In this document: piece by piece, positions 7,898 to 16,512 of the stretch | How the letters are laid out: every line of letters begins with the position of its first letter | Numbering within the stretch: position 1 is the stretch's first letter | NCBI GenBank assembly: GCA_023408315.1 | Contig: JAEYKI010000001.1 | Location: 62,001-126,000 of the forward strand | Reading direction: 5' to 3' | DNA: 64,000 nucleotides | DNA from: Bacillota bacterium | GTDB taxonomy: Bacteria > Bacillota > Clostridia > Christensenellales > Christensenellaceae | Translations under genes and position numbers: made by a program | The notes under the pieces: generated by a model | Told to the model about the DNA's origin: nothing | Databases searched by the model: none | What the model saw: the letters and a program-made list of their open reading frames with translations, nothing else

Positions 7898-9631
7898 TTA
7901 TCTCAGCATGTTCTTCGCGACGTCCGCCGGCAGCAAACCCTTTATAAATATCCCATCCGGCTCGTAGCGGATATCCAGCTCCTGGCCGTGTTCGCGCGCA
8001 AGCGCCAGCAAATCGCCCCGTTTATACTCAAGGGTAATCTCCACCGGGAAAAGCTTGGGACGCAGCACCGCGTCTATCCGGTTGAGCAATTCATTTATGC
8101 CCGTTCCCTGTTTTGCGGAAATAAACACCGGGCCGCCGCTGTGCTCCGGCGTTTCCGCCAGCAGGTCCGCCTTATTGTACACATCCAGCACGGGTTTGCC
8201 GGACGCGCCCAGGTTATCCAGCACTTCATAAACCACGCGCGACTGTTCCTCGCACCGGCTGCTGGAAGCGTCTATCACGTTTAAAAGAAGGTCAGCGCCC
8301 GCCGCGCCTTCCAGCGTGGAGCGGAACGCGCTCACCAGCTCGTGCGGCAGTTTGTTGATGAATCCTACGGTATCCGTAAACAGCACCTGCGTGCCGGAAG
8401 GCAGCGTTACCCTGCGCGTCACGGGGTCCAGAGTGGCAAACAGCCTATCCTCCGCGCGCACGCCCGCGCCCGAGAGCGCGTTTAAAAGGCTGGATTTGCC
8501 CGCGTTGGTGTATCCCACCAGCGCCACCTCCCGTATGCGGTTCTTCTCCCGCTCCGCACGCCGCAGCCGCCTCTGCTGCGCAATCTGTTCTATCTCCTGC
8601 TCCAGTTCAAAAATACGCCTGCGTATGCGCCTGCGGTCCGTCTCCAGCTTTTTCTCGCCCGGTCCGCGGGTGCCAATACCGCCGCCCAGCCGGGAGAGCA
8701 CAAACCCCTCGCCAGCAAGCCGGGGCAGGTTATATTTCATCTGCGCCAGTTCCACCTGCAGCTTGCCTTCCTTTGTTTTGGCGTGCCTCGCGAATATATC
8801 CAGAATCAGCGTCGTCCTGTCCAGCACCTTTACGCCCAGCAGCTCTTCCAGGTTGCGGTTCTCGGTGGGGGAAAGCTCGTCGTCGCAAATCACCACATCC
8901 GCGTCCAGCGCCGCCGCGGTAAGGGAGAGTTCCCTGGCCTTGCCCCTGCCTATGTAATATCCCCGGTCCCGCTGCCGCGCCTGGGTCTCCATGGCCACCA
9001 CATCCACCCCCGCGGTATCCGCCAGGCGTTTCAGTTCCTCCATGCTGGCCTCGTCTGAATTCAGGCCCACCAAAATCGCTTTTTCCCGCGCATCCCCCGT
9101 ATCGTGCAGCGCAATCTGCTCCGCCACGCGCGCCGTTGCCGCCATAATCTCCGCCATTAAAAACGCATGCGGTATTCTGGCCGCGTGAAAAGGCCCGTAT
9201 ATTGCAAATTCGTCCAGCTTTTCTCCAACAAAACCCACGCACAGGCTTTTGGGTTCGCCGCCCCGCACGGCCAGCGCGGCCATCGCGTCCAGCCTGCTGG
9301 AGAGAAGCGTTGCCGTATCCACTTCCGAAAGCATGGACGTGGAATCCGGATGCGTATGCACGCACCGCACGCCGGAGAGCGCCAGGTTGCCCCTGCGCTT
9401 GCGTATGTACGGCATGGTTACCGTTTCATGGTCCCCCACAGATACGTCCAGCACCCGCCCGCCGCGGGAGAGGAACACGGATATTTCCCTGTTTATCTGC
9501 CCCGTATACAGTGCCATTGCCTGCAAAAGCTCTGCGGACGCAAATTCGCCCCGCGGCGTTGCTATATCGTATACCTTTTCCAGTCCTTCCAGAATTGCGT
9601 CGCTCAGGCCCTTTGTGTTGCCGTTGATCAA
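7898..9631 (-). CDS. hflX: Ribosome-splitting GTPase HflX (long form)
   Basis: HflX rescues stalled or stressed 70S ribosomes. At 577 residues this is the long clostridial form. The HflX nucleotide-binding domain (about 190-350) includes GRGKARELS and the signature GGGIGTRGPGEKKLETDRR. The G domain follows, with G1 ALVGYTNAGKSSLLN, G3 DTVGFI and G4 NKAD. The N-terminal extra domain of about 160 residues carries HTHPDSTSMLSEVD at 92-105, which fits the JAMM metal pattern H-x-H-x7-S-x2-D. The downstream end of cca overlaps the hflX start by 4 bases, so hflX is translated after cca. Confidence 0.95.
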   Translation of the reverse strand: MINGNTKGLSDAILEGLEKVYDIATPRGEFASAELLQAMALYTGQINREISVFLSRGGRVLDVSVGDHETVTMPYIRKRRGNLALSGVRCVHTHPDSTSMLSEVDTATLLSSRLDAMAALAVRGGEPKSLCVGFVGEKLDEFAIYGPFHAARIPHAFLMAEIMAATARVAEQIALHDTGDAREKAILVGLNSDEASMEELKRLADTAGVDVVAMETQARQRDRGYYIGRGKARELSLTAAALDADVVICDDELSPTENRNLEELLGVKVLDRTTLILDIFARHAKTKEGKLQVELAQMKYNLPRLAGEGFVLSRLGGGIGTRGPGEKKLETDRRRIRRRIFELEQEIEQIAQQRRLRRAEREKNRIREVALVGYTNAGKSSLLNALSGAGVRAEDRLFATLDPVTRRVTLPSGTQVLFTDTVGFINKLPHELVSAFRSTLEGAAGADLLLNVIDASSSRCEEQSRVVYEVLDNLGASGKPVLDVYNKADLLAETPEHSGGPVFISAKQGTGINELLNRIDAVLRPKLFPVEITLEYKRGDLLALAREHGQELDIRYEPDGIFIKGLLPADVAKNMLR

Positions 9632-10824
9632 TGTTTGTCTCCCGTCAGTAATTTTGCGTATGCCAGCAGGTCTCCCTTTTGGTTGGGCACCCGTTCCCGT
9701 ATCACTTCCATCAGCAGACGGTCCAGCGCCGCGCCTATGGCGCTTCCCTCCTGCATGCCCGCCGCCAGCAGGTCACGACCGTTCACAGCCAGGCTTTTTA
9801 CAGAAAGGCATTCCCCGCCGTCCAGTATTCCGCGCGCCGTTTTTATTTGCGCCTCCAAATTTTCCGTCAGGCTCTTCAGACTCAGCAGCCTGAGAAACGC
9901 GTCCGCTCCCAGCGTTTTAAGCCAGAACTTCACGGCCAGCCTGTTTGCGTTCACAGGGTGGTTTTTATACTTAAGCAGTGTCAGCGTGCCGCATATGGTG
10001 CAATTGTCATATTTCATCGTGTGCAGCCACTCCCTGGCCTGCTGCATGCTGTAAAGGCCATCCAGCAGCACCGCCAGCTTGGCGCACAGGTCGTCCGCGC
10101 GGTCTATGGTCCTGCTTTTTTCCTTCAGCGCGGGGTCTGCTTCCAGCCCCGGCGCAAATACGCCGAACACATCCCCAAAAGGCGGCAGAAAATCTTTTGC
10201 CCTGCCGGAGAGCAGCAGGCGGCTGAATTCCGCGTTGATGCGCTCCGCGGATATTTTTTTTAGCAAATCTTTCTTCTCGTGCAGGCACGCGTCGGTTTCT
10301 TCTTCTATGGCAAACCCCAGTTCTCCCGCCAGCCGCACAGCCCGCAAGATGCGCAGCGCGTCCTCCCCAAACCGTTCCGCGGGTTTGCCCACACAGCGGA
10401 TCAGGCGCGCGTCAATATCTTTTTTACCGCCAAAGCTGTCCGCAAAGCCGTCCCACGGGTTCCACGCAATCGCATTCACCGTAAAATCCCGCCGGGCCTG
10501 GTCTTCCCTTATATTTCTTGTAAACGTTACGCTGCCGGGCCGCCTGTTGTCCAGATACGCGCCGTCCGTGCGCAAGGTGGTCACTTCCACCGGCATGCCG
10601 CGCACCACCACAGTCACCGTGCCATGCTGCAGGCCGGTGGGCACAACCGTAAAATCCTTAAACAGCCGCATCACAGTCTCGGGCAGCGCGTCCGTCGCCA
10701 CGTCGTAATCCTTGGGAGTCCGCCCCAGCAAATAATCTCGCACACAGCCGCCCACAGCCCAGGCCTTGCACCCATTCTCGTTCAATATGCCAAAAACCTT
10801 CTCTACTTCCGCCGGAAACCGCAT
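9628..10824 (-). CDS. cca: CCA tRNA nucleotidyltransferase (class II)
   Basis: The enzyme adds or repairs the 3' CCA of tRNAs. The 398-residue protein has the polymerase-beta head at its N-terminus with GGCVRDYLLGRTPKDYDVAT, where the DxD residues bind metal. Next come LRTDGAYLDNRRP and RRDFTVNAIAW, and then the RNA-binding motif GEDALRILRAVRLAGELGF. All are standard for bacterial class II CCA enzymes or poly(A) polymerase relatives. It heads a two-gene unit with hflX (4-base overlap). It could in part act only on A or CC addition, but no sign of splitting is visible. Confidence 0.93.
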   Translation of the reverse strand: MRFPAEVEKVFGILNENGCKAWAVGGCVRDYLLGRTPKDYDVATDALPETVMRLFKDFTVVPTGLQHGTVTVVVRGMPVEVTTLRTDGAYLDNRRPGSVTFTRNIREDQARRDFTVNAIAWNPWDGFADSFGGKKDIDARLIRCVGKPAERFGEDALRILRAVRLAGELGFAIEEETDACLHEKKDLLKKISAERINAEFSRLLLSGRAKDFLPPFGDVFGVFAPGLEADPALKEKSRTIDRADDLCAKLAVLLDGLYSMQQAREWLHTMKYDNCTICGTLTLLKYKNHPVNANRLAVKFWLKTLGADAFLRLLSLKSLTENLEAQIKTARGILDGGECLSVKSLAVNGRDLLAAGMQEGSAIGAALDRLLMEVIRERVPNQKGDLLAYAKLLTGDKH

Positions 10825-11075
10825 GCGAACCCCTCCCGTCTTCTTGCTGCTATTATAACAAATTATACCCTTTTTTCATCCCTTTTCTTTTAAAAAACCA
10901 GGCGGCTCAAAAAATCTGTGGTTTTGCGGCGGAATGGCCGGGTATATCCGCCATATTCCAATATGCTGTATGATAAAAATACGCAAAAAAAATTTTCAAG
11001 CGCCTGTTTACGCCGCGCGCGCCATGGTTATTTTTATTCAAAACCAGGAAAAATAAAATAGAGAGGAGCCTTGCC

Positions 11076-11621
11076 ATGAATGCTTTGGATCAAAAAAAGT
11101 TTAAACGCTGGGAGATTATCGGAATCATTGTAACCTGTATTCTTGCGCCCGTGTTCCATTTTACCTACAACTGGTCTGGCGCCAGCCCTATTGTGGGCAC
11201 TTTTTCCGCGGTGAACGAGAGCGTTTGGGAGCATACCAAAATACTCGCGTTTCCCTTTGTTATTTACGCCGTTGTTGAGTTTTTTATTCTAAAACCAAAC
11301 GCCAGGCGGTTCTGGTCCGCCAAGGCGGTCGCCTTCGCATTTTTACCGCTGGTTATGCTGGCGTTCTTTTACTTGTACACAGGCATGTTTGGCGGAGAAA
11401 ATTTAATTGTAGACATTGTAAGCACATTTGTCTGGCTCATTCTGGCAGCCATCCTCTTTGGCAGGCTGTACCAATCGGGCTACAACCTGGAGAAATACTT
11501 CGCATGGTTCATGGTTCTATTATTCGGCGTGCTTGCCATAGAGATTCTGTTCACATATTTCCCGCCCGCCATACCGCTTTTCAGGGATTCTGAAACCGGC
11601 CTGTACGGCTTTGCTCGCTAA
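11076..11621 (+). CDS. DUF6512-like integral membrane protein
   Basis: The 181-residue protein has about six hydrophobic segments and the distinctive early stretch HFTYNWSGASPIVGTFSAVNESVWEH, recognisable from a conserved clostridial membrane family of unknown function. The ATG at 11076 is preceded by GAGAGGAG. The 250 bases upstream have no gene and are AT-rich near the start, so a promoter is expected there. It is followed 45 bases later by a flavoprotein gene on the same strand. No enzymatic motif is visible. Confidence 0.7.
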   Translation: MNALDQKKFKRWEIIGIIVTCILAPVFHFTYNWSGASPIVGTFSAVNESVWEHTKILAFPFVIYAVVEFFILKPNARRFWSAKAVAFAFLPLVMLAFFYLYTGMFGGENLIVDIVSTFVWLILAAILFGRLYQSGYNLEKYFAWFMVLLFGVLAIEILFTYFPPAIPLFRDSETGLYGFAR

Positions 11622-11666
11622 ATAGCAACCGAAAACATAGCTGAAACAGATAAAGGAGTATGTTTG

Positions 11667-12314
11667 GTGAAAATAATCGGAATAAACGGCAGCCCGCGGA
11701 AAAGCTGGAACACGGCAACCCTTTTGAGCCACGCCCTTGAAGGGGCGGCTTCAAAAGGGGCGGAAACGGAGCTGACCCATTTTTATGATATGAAGTTTGA
11801 AGGATGCATCAGTTGCTTTGCCTGCAAAAGAAAAGACGGGCAACACGGAAAATGCGCTCTCAACGACAGCTTAACGCCCGTTCTTGACAAGCTGGAAACA
11901 GTGGACGCCATTATATTCGGTTCCCCCATTTATTACATGAGCATAACCGCAGGAATGGCTGCGCTGCTGGAGCGTTTCCTGTTTTCGCACAATATATACA
12001 GTGTGGAAATCCCGACGGTTTTCCCCAGGAAAATTCAGGCCGGGTTTATTTATACAATGAATGCAACGGAGCAACAAATTGAGCAGTTGGGGTTAAAAGG
12101 ACATTTAACCCTGCGCGAAGGTATGATTGCAAGAACATTGGGAATTCCCGTTGAATCCCTCTGCAGCTTTGATACGTATCAGTTTCTGGATTACAGCAAA
12201 TACGAATCGTCCCGGTTTTCAGAAGAAGCCAAGGCAAAACACAGGGCCGAACAATTCCCCGTCGATTGTCAAAAGGCTTTTGAAATGGGAGCAAGTTTTG
12301 CCGCCAACGCGTAA
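11667..12314 (+). CDS. Flavodoxin-fold NAD(P)H-dependent oxidoreductase, iron-sulfur flavoprotein-like
   Basis: The N-terminal IIGINGSPRKSWNTATLL is the FMN phosphate loop of the NADPH-dependent FMN reductase family, and FGSPIYYMSITAGM is the second flavin loop. Between them the cysteine cluster CISCFACKRKDGQHGKC (C-x2-C-x2-C-x9-C) resembles the compact motif that binds a 4Fe-4S cluster in archaeal and clostridial iron-sulfur flavoproteins. This suggests an electron-transfer or detoxifying reductase. The GTG at 11667 lies 8 bases after AAAGGAG and is preferred; a TTG lies one codon earlier. The electron partner is unknown. Confidence 0.8.
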   Translation: MKIIGINGSPRKSWNTATLLSHALEGAASKGAETELTHFYDMKFEGCISCFACKRKDGQHGKCALNDSLTPVLDKLETVDAIIFGSPIYYMSITAGMAALLERFLFSHNIYSVEIPTVFPRKIQAGFIYTMNATEQQIEQLGLKGHLTLREGMIARTLGIPVESLCSFDTYQFLDYSKYESSRFSEEAKAKHRAEQFPVDCQKAFEMGASFAANA

Positions 12315-12330
12315 ACTGTCAAATCCATAA

Positions 12331-12371
12331 AAAATGCCGGCCCTTTAAAGCCGGCTTATTTTATTTATCGG
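12331..12371 (+). terminator. Rho-independent terminator
   Basis: GCCGGC at 12336-12341 pairs with GCCGGC at 12350-12355 around an 8-base loop and is followed by TTATTTTATTTA. It lies 20 bases after the flavoprotein stop codon. Confidence 0.75.
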
Positions 12372-12487
12372 TGTTTCTGTAAAACCCAATGGCATGGGCT
12401 TTTAGTTCCCGGACGTCGTTTGGTTGAAAATAACGTTTTTGATTTGTAGATTTCTATAAAAAATTTACGTTTTGTTCGATATCTTTA

Positions 12488-12721
12488 TTACTTATGCCCT
12501 CTGCCGTGTTCGCCCGCTTCATCTTTAATCTCGCGGCGCATGCCTTCAAGGGCGTCCCTTCTTCTTTCGTTTTTCTGTTCCAGGTCTTGTTTCGCTTTTC
12601 TGTCCGGTTTTTTTTCTATTCTCTCCTCAGCCATCTCCATATTCCGTATGGTGTGGTTGATGTTTTGCTGGATTCTCTCCACATTGTCGCTCCGGTCGTC
12701 CGGATTCGGTTTGTTTTTCAT
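12488..12721 (-). CDS. tlp: Small acid-soluble spore protein Tlp
   Basis: The 77-residue, highly charged protein matches the Tlp family of minor small acid-soluble spore proteins. It has the conserved beginning PNPDDRSDNVERIQ, then NTI-like INHTIRNMEMAEERI and the ending KNERRRDALEGMRREIKDEA. Tlp is made in the forespore in Bacillus. Its presence indicates that the host forms spores. The ATG at 12721 has AAGGAG 8 bases upstream, better than the earlier in-frame methionine. A sigma-G promoter is expected upstream but no convincing match was found. Confidence 0.9.
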   Translation of the reverse strand: MKNKPNPDDRSDNVERIQQNINHTIRNMEMAEERIEKKPDRKAKQDLEQKNERRRDALEGMRREIKDEAGEHGRGHK

Positions 12722-12771
12722 GGCAAAACTCCTTTTCATTTACTTAGTATTATTTATAAGTTTTGCCACCT

Positions 12772-13374
12772 TTATGAATGGTAATTGTTGTTACAGCTTT
12801 TCGCCAAGCCGCCCATTCGTTTTACAGATGAATAAACAGACAGTACTGCAATGCCTGTGCAAGCAAAAAACAAAATTTCCTGATGCAAAATACGCGGAAC
12901 AAGCAAAACAATGCAACAGAGGCCTGGCAGCAGGTAAAACAGCACAGACGCCGCCCTTCCCGCAGAATCAAACACAAAAAGCTTTTCCTGTCCAGGGTTT
13001 TTGGCTTTAAAAGCATGGGATGTCGCCACAAATTCCGCAAACTTGTATATCACCAGCGCCAGAAACCACGCCGGAACCACGCCGTGCAAAACCAGCAGGC
13101 AAACGGAGGAGCATACAAAAACACAGTCTGCGGCAACGTCCAACACCGCGCCCGCGCGGGTAGCCGCTCTCAGCTTGCGCGCCAGTTTGCCGTCAAAGTA
13201 ATCGGTAAGGCAGATACATGCAAAAATAATCAACGCCAAGTATGCTTCGCGCCCCAGTACCAGAAAAGTATTCAAAAGCGGCAGAAAAAAAGCGGTCAGC
13301 GCAAGCCTTGCGCCCGTCAGCAAATTGGGAAGAGCCGCCTGTATCCCACGGCTCCGCATGCCCAGGCCCTGCAT
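12772..13374 (-). CDS. CDP-alcohol phosphatidyltransferase family protein
   Basis: The 200-residue membrane protein carries the full family signature D-x2-D-G-x2-A-R-x8-G-x3-D-x3-D, seen as DYFDGKLARKLRAATRAG followed by AVLDVAAD at about residues 58-84. It has about five hydrophobic segments. It makes a phospholipid from a CDP-diacylglycerol and an alcohol. Whether the product is phosphatidylglycerophosphate or another lipid cannot be decided, so no symbol is given. The ATG at 13374 follows CGGAG. It lies 13 bases downstream of the larB stop codon and may be read from the larE-larB transcript. Confidence 0.85.
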   Translation of the reverse strand: MQGLGMRSRGIQAALPNLLTGARLALTAFFLPLLNTFLVLGREAYLALIIFACICLTDYFDGKLARKLRAATRAGAVLDVAADCVFVCSSVCLLVLHGVVPAWFLALVIYKFAEFVATSHAFKAKNPGQEKLFVFDSAGRAASVLFYLLPGLCCIVLLVPRILHQEILFFACTGIAVLSVYSSVKRMGGLAKSCNNNYHS

Positions 13375-13387
13375 ATAAAAACTCCGT

Positions 13388-14134
13388 TTACAGTTTATTG
13401 ATCTGTGAAGCCGCATAGGCCGCGCCAAATCCGTTGTCTATATTCACAACCGAAACGCCGGAAGCGCAACTGTTAAGCATGGTTAAAAGCGCCGCCATAC
13501 CGCCAAAGCTTGCGCCATAGCCCACGCTGGTGGGCACCGCGATCACCGGCTTATCCACCAGCCCGGCAACCACGCTGGCAAGCGCGCCTTCCATGCCCGC
13601 CACCACAATCACAACCCGCGCGCTGCGGATGCGCTCCAGCTTGGAAAACAGCCTGTGTATGCCCGCCACGCCCACATCCACAATTTTCTCCACCTTGTTG
13701 CCCAGAGCCCGCGCCGTTTCGTAGGCTTCCTCCACCACCGGCAGGTCGGAGGTGCCCGCGCACACAATCGCAATCACGCCTTCCGGGTATTTTTTCTCGT
13801 TCCGCTGCACGGTAATGGTCCGGCCCAGCGTGTTGTACTGCGCATCCGGGCAGATTTCCAGCACGGCGCGGTACATCTCTTCCGTTGCGCGGGTGGCAAG
13901 TATGTCGTTCTTTAATTCCAGCATGCTCTTTATAATGCCCCGCACCTGCTCCACCGTTTTGCCCGCACAATAAATCACCTCCGGGTAACCCACGCGCAGT
14001 TCCCTGTGGCTGTCCAGCGTGGCATAGCCCAGTTCCTTTTGCGGAAGGTCCGCCAGCTTTTCCAGCGCGTCCTCCACGTCCGTCTCACTGCTTTGTACGG
14101 ACTCCAGCAGCCGTTTAAGTTCTTCGCGGTTCAT
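13388..14134 (-). CDS. larB: Nickel-pincer cofactor biosynthesis protein LarB (pyridinium-3,5-biscarboxylate synthase)
   Basis: LarB carboxylates and hydrolyses nicotinic acid adenine dinucleotide in the first step of nickel-pincer nucleotide synthesis. The 248-residue protein has a helical N-terminal part and a PurE-like C-terminal part with IAIVCAGTSDLPVVEEA, DVGVAGIHRL, VVAGMEGALASVVAGL and PTSVGYGASFGG, all typical. The start overlaps the larE stop by 4 bases. With larE and larC it forms the complete cofactor set, although the client enzyme (LarA or a relative) is not in the window. Confidence 0.95.
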   Translation of the reverse strand: MNREELKRLLESVQSSETDVEDALEKLADLPQKELGYATLDSHRELRVGYPEVIYCAGKTVEQVRGIIKSMLELKNDILATRATEEMYRAVLEICPDAQYNTLGRTITVQRNEKKYPEGVIAIVCAGTSDLPVVEEAYETARALGNKVEKIVDVGVAGIHRLFSKLERIRSARVVIVVAGMEGALASVVAGLVDKPVIAVPTSVGYGASFGGMAALLTMLNSCASGVSVVNIDNGFGAAYAASQINKL

Positions 14135-14955
14135 TTTGCGTCCTCCCGGTTTGGAAGCGTATCGTTCATGCTGCCCGTGCGGTAGCCCGCCAGGTCAAGC
14201 GCCACATAGGTAAAGCCAACTTCCTTCAACTCCGCGTACACCTTTGCCGCCGTCTCCGCATCGGCAAACCGGCCGGTTTCTCCCGGCCCCACTTCTATGC
14301 GCGCCATGTCTCCGTGATGCCGCACACGCACCTGCTTGAATCCCATATCCAGCAAAAACTGCTCCGCGCGGTCCACCATGCCAAGCTTCTCACGCGTAAT
14401 CGTGTGCCCGTAGGGAAAACGGGACGCAAGGCACGCAAAGGGCTGTTTATCCCAGGTGGGCAGGCCCATTTGTTTGGAAAGCTCCCGAATCTCCGCCTTG
14501 GCAAGCCCCGCCTCCAGAAGAGGGCTTTTAATCCCCAGCTCGCGCACTGCCTGCATGCCCGGGCGGTAATCCCCCGTGTCGTCCGCGTTGGAGCCTTCCA
14601 CAACCGCGGCCAAGCCCATATCTTTTGCGATCCGCGTAATTTTGCCAAAAAGCTCGCTTTTACAGTAATAGCACCGGTTGGCCGGGTTTCCCGCAAACTC
14701 CGGAATGTCCAGTTCCTCCGATACAATCGCAATATGCCGCGCCCCCAGGGATTCCGCAAACGCTTTTGCGCCCAAAAATTCGCGCTCCGGGTAGGTGGAA
14801 GACCGCGCCGTTACGGCAGCAACCCTGTCACCCAGTTCGTCCGCCGCCACTTTGAGCAAAAAGGTGCTGTCCACCCCACCCGAAAAAGCCACTGCCGCGC
14901 TGCCGTAGCCGCGCATGATTTCTTTTAAACAATCCAGTTTTTGATTTATATTCAT
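14131..14955 (-). CDS. larE: Nickel-pincer cofactor biosynthesis protein LarE (sulfur transferase)
   Basis: LarE, an ATP-pyrophosphatase, converts the two carboxylates of the pincer precursor to thiocarboxylates. The PP-loop is VAFSGGVDSTFLL at about residues 22-34. Cys175 in FACLASRFPYG aligns with the sacrificial cysteine of Lactobacillus plantarum LarE. The protein also has Cys95 and Cys98 (RCYYCK). Three-cysteine LarE proteins, as in Thermotoga, bind a 4Fe-4S cluster and can act catalytically, so that mode is plausible here. The ATG at 14955 is chosen; upstream in-frame sequence belongs to the repeat-rich spacer. Confidence 0.93.
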   Translation of the reverse strand: MNINQKLDCLKEIMRGYGSAAVAFSGGVDSTFLLKVAADELGDRVAAVTARSSTYPEREFLGAKAFAESLGARHIAIVSEELDIPEFAGNPANRCYYCKSELFGKITRIAKDMGLAAVVEGSNADDTGDYRPGMQAVRELGIKSPLLEAGLAKAEIRELSKQMGLPTWDKQPFACLASRFPYGHTITREKLGMVDRAEQFLLDMGFKQVRVRHHGDMARIEVGPGETGRFADAETAAKVYAELKEVGFTYVALDLAGYRTGSMNDTLPNREDAK

Positions 14956-14972
14956 ATTGTATTCCTTTTTTA

Positions 14973-15060
14973 TGGAGGCTCCGCCTCCATGCCACCGCCA
15001 AAGGGACGATTGTCCCTTTGGAATCCCCATCTGTTACAATGCCGCTTCGCAGCATTGTAA
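14973..15060. repeat. Dispersed hairpin repeat, copy A, plus adjoining hairpin
   Basis: TGGAGGCTCCGCCTCCA is a perfect inverted repeat, followed by CACCGCCAAAGGGAC...GTCCCTTTGGAATCCCC, a second hairpin. The same two-part element recurs at 16393-16450 and 63161-63213. Next to it TTACAATGC (15034-15042) pairs perfectly with GCATTGTAA (15052-15060). The spacer between larC and larE also holds CAAAACGCC/GGCGTTTTG at 15126-15148 and GGGGCACGGGG near 15189, which recurs inverted near 36340. Confidence 0.8.
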
Positions 15061-15212
15061 AGTAAACGCCAACCTGCCCTATACATACGGCATTTTTAGT
15101 CAACTGCTTATTTATGATCTATTCCCAAAACGCCGAAATGGCGTTTTGACAATAAAAGTCTTTTGCTTTTTTCTTCAGAAAAGAAACGGGGCACGGGGTA
15201 AAATCCCGCAAC

Positions 15213-16376
15213 CTATATATTTTTTTCTATCTCTTTGTATACCTGTGTGATCGGCAAATCCCGCTCCGCGGCGATGCGGCGCACGTCCTCGTACTCGGGT
15301 TTTGCGCCCACCGGTTCGCCGTCCAGGAATGCTTTTTTAATCCGTACCTGGCCGAACGGGGTTTCTGCGATTATGATCTCCCGCCGGAGCATCACCTTGC
15401 CCACAACCGTTCGCCGCAGACCCAGGGACGTTGTTTCCCTAAACAGCGTGCGCTTAACAGCAGCCTCTGCCTCAGTGCTTACAAGAACGCTCAGCATCAC
15501 CGCGGGCCTGCCTTTTTTCATAATAATGGGCGTTTTATATACGTCCAGCGCCCCCGCTTCAAACAGCTTTTCTTCGGCATAGGCATAGAGTTCCGGGTTC
15601 ATATCGTCTATATTGGTCTCCAGCAAAATTTGCTCTTCCCGCTCCGCGCCGTCCGCCGCTTCCGCCAGGTATACGCGCAGCACATTGGGCACGTTAAGAT
15701 CCCGCGTACCCAGGCCGTATCCTGTTTTTACAATCGTAAATTGGGGCTTGTCCGTAAATTCGCTTACGTTTGCGGCCAGAATCGCCGCGCCCGTCGGCGT
15801 GGTGGTTTCTTTATCCGCAATGCCCGTTTTGATGGGGATTCCGCTCAAAAGCTCCGCGGTCGCGGGGGCCGGCACCGGCAGCAATCCGTGCGCGCAGCGC
15901 ACAAACCCGCCTCCCACCTGCACGCTGGAAGCCATTATTTTATCAGGCTTCAAATAATCAAGCGCAATGGCCGCGCCCACAATGTCCACAATGGAGTCGG
16001 CCGCGCCCACCTCGTGAAAATGCACTTCCTCCACAGGCACGCCGTGCACCTTTGCCTCCGCACGGGCAATCCGCTCAAACATGGCCAGGCTTTTTTGCTT
16101 CACGCCGTCACGCAGGCCGCTGCCGTTGATAATGCTTTTAATATCTTCCAGGTGGCGGTGATGGGGGTGATGGTGTTCTTTTAAAACCACATCCGCTTTT
16201 ACGCCGCGGATGCCCATTTTTTCGCCGCTTTTTACCGCAAGTTCAAATTCGCCGTCCATTTCAAGCCGGGAAAGCTCGCGCCGCAAAAAGTCCGGATCCA
16301 CGCCCAGTCCGATCATTGCGCCCAGGTTCATGTCCCCGCTGATCCCGCAGAAACAGTCGTAATAGAGTATCTTCAT
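15213..16376 (-). CDS. larC: Nickel-pincer cofactor biosynthesis protein LarC (nickel insertion)
   Basis: LarC is a CTP-dependent cyclometallase that inserts nickel into the pincer nucleotide. The 387-residue frame is uninterrupted, unlike L. plantarum, where LarC1 and LarC2 are joined by programmed frameshifting. Signatures are YYDCFCGISGDMNLGAMIGLG, the histidine-rich KEHHHPHHRHLEDI near residue 70, HFHEVGAADSIVDIVGAAIA and LLETNIDDMNPELYAYA. It is separated from larE by a 257-base spacer full of hairpin repeats, but the strand and role suggest a shared unit. Confidence 0.95.
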   Translation of the reverse strand: MKILYYDCFCGISGDMNLGAMIGLGVDPDFLRRELSRLEMDGEFELAVKSGEKMGIRGVKADVVLKEHHHPHHRHLEDIKSIINGSGLRDGVKQKSLAMFERIARAEAKVHGVPVEEVHFHEVGAADSIVDIVGAAIALDYLKPDKIMASSVQVGGGFVRCAHGLLPVPAPATAELLSGIPIKTGIADKETTTPTGAAILAANVSEFTDKPQFTIVKTGYGLGTRDLNVPNVLRVYLAEAADGAEREEQILLETNIDDMNPELYAYAEEKLFEAGALDVYKTPIIMKKGRPAVMLSVLVSTEAEAAVKRTLFRETTSLGLRRTVVGKVMLRREIIIAETPFGQVRIKKAFLDGEPVGAKPEYEDVRRIAAERDLPITQVYKEIEKNI

Positions 16377-16392
16377 GCCTTACCCCTTTTTT

Positions 16393-16450
16393 AGAGGCTC
16401 CCCGCCTCCAAACCTCCGCCAAAGGGTCACTCGGCCCTTTGGAATCCCAT
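16393..16450. repeat. Dispersed hairpin repeat, copy B
   Basis: GAGGCTCCCCGCCTCCAAACC is followed by TCCGCCAAAGGGTCA...CCCTTTGGAATCCC. It has the same two-hairpin architecture as the copies at 14973 and 63161, with compensating differences. It lies just upstream of larC. Confidence 0.8.
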
Positions 16451-16512
16451 TTGAGAAAAATGCCACTATCATGGCGTTTTCATACTCATACAATCATTTT
16501 GCCGCTAAAAAA

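Noticed and set aside
12722..12790. Sigma-G promoter upstream of tlp
   Set aside because: AT-rich sequence is present but no pair of boxes with acceptable match and spacing could be supported.
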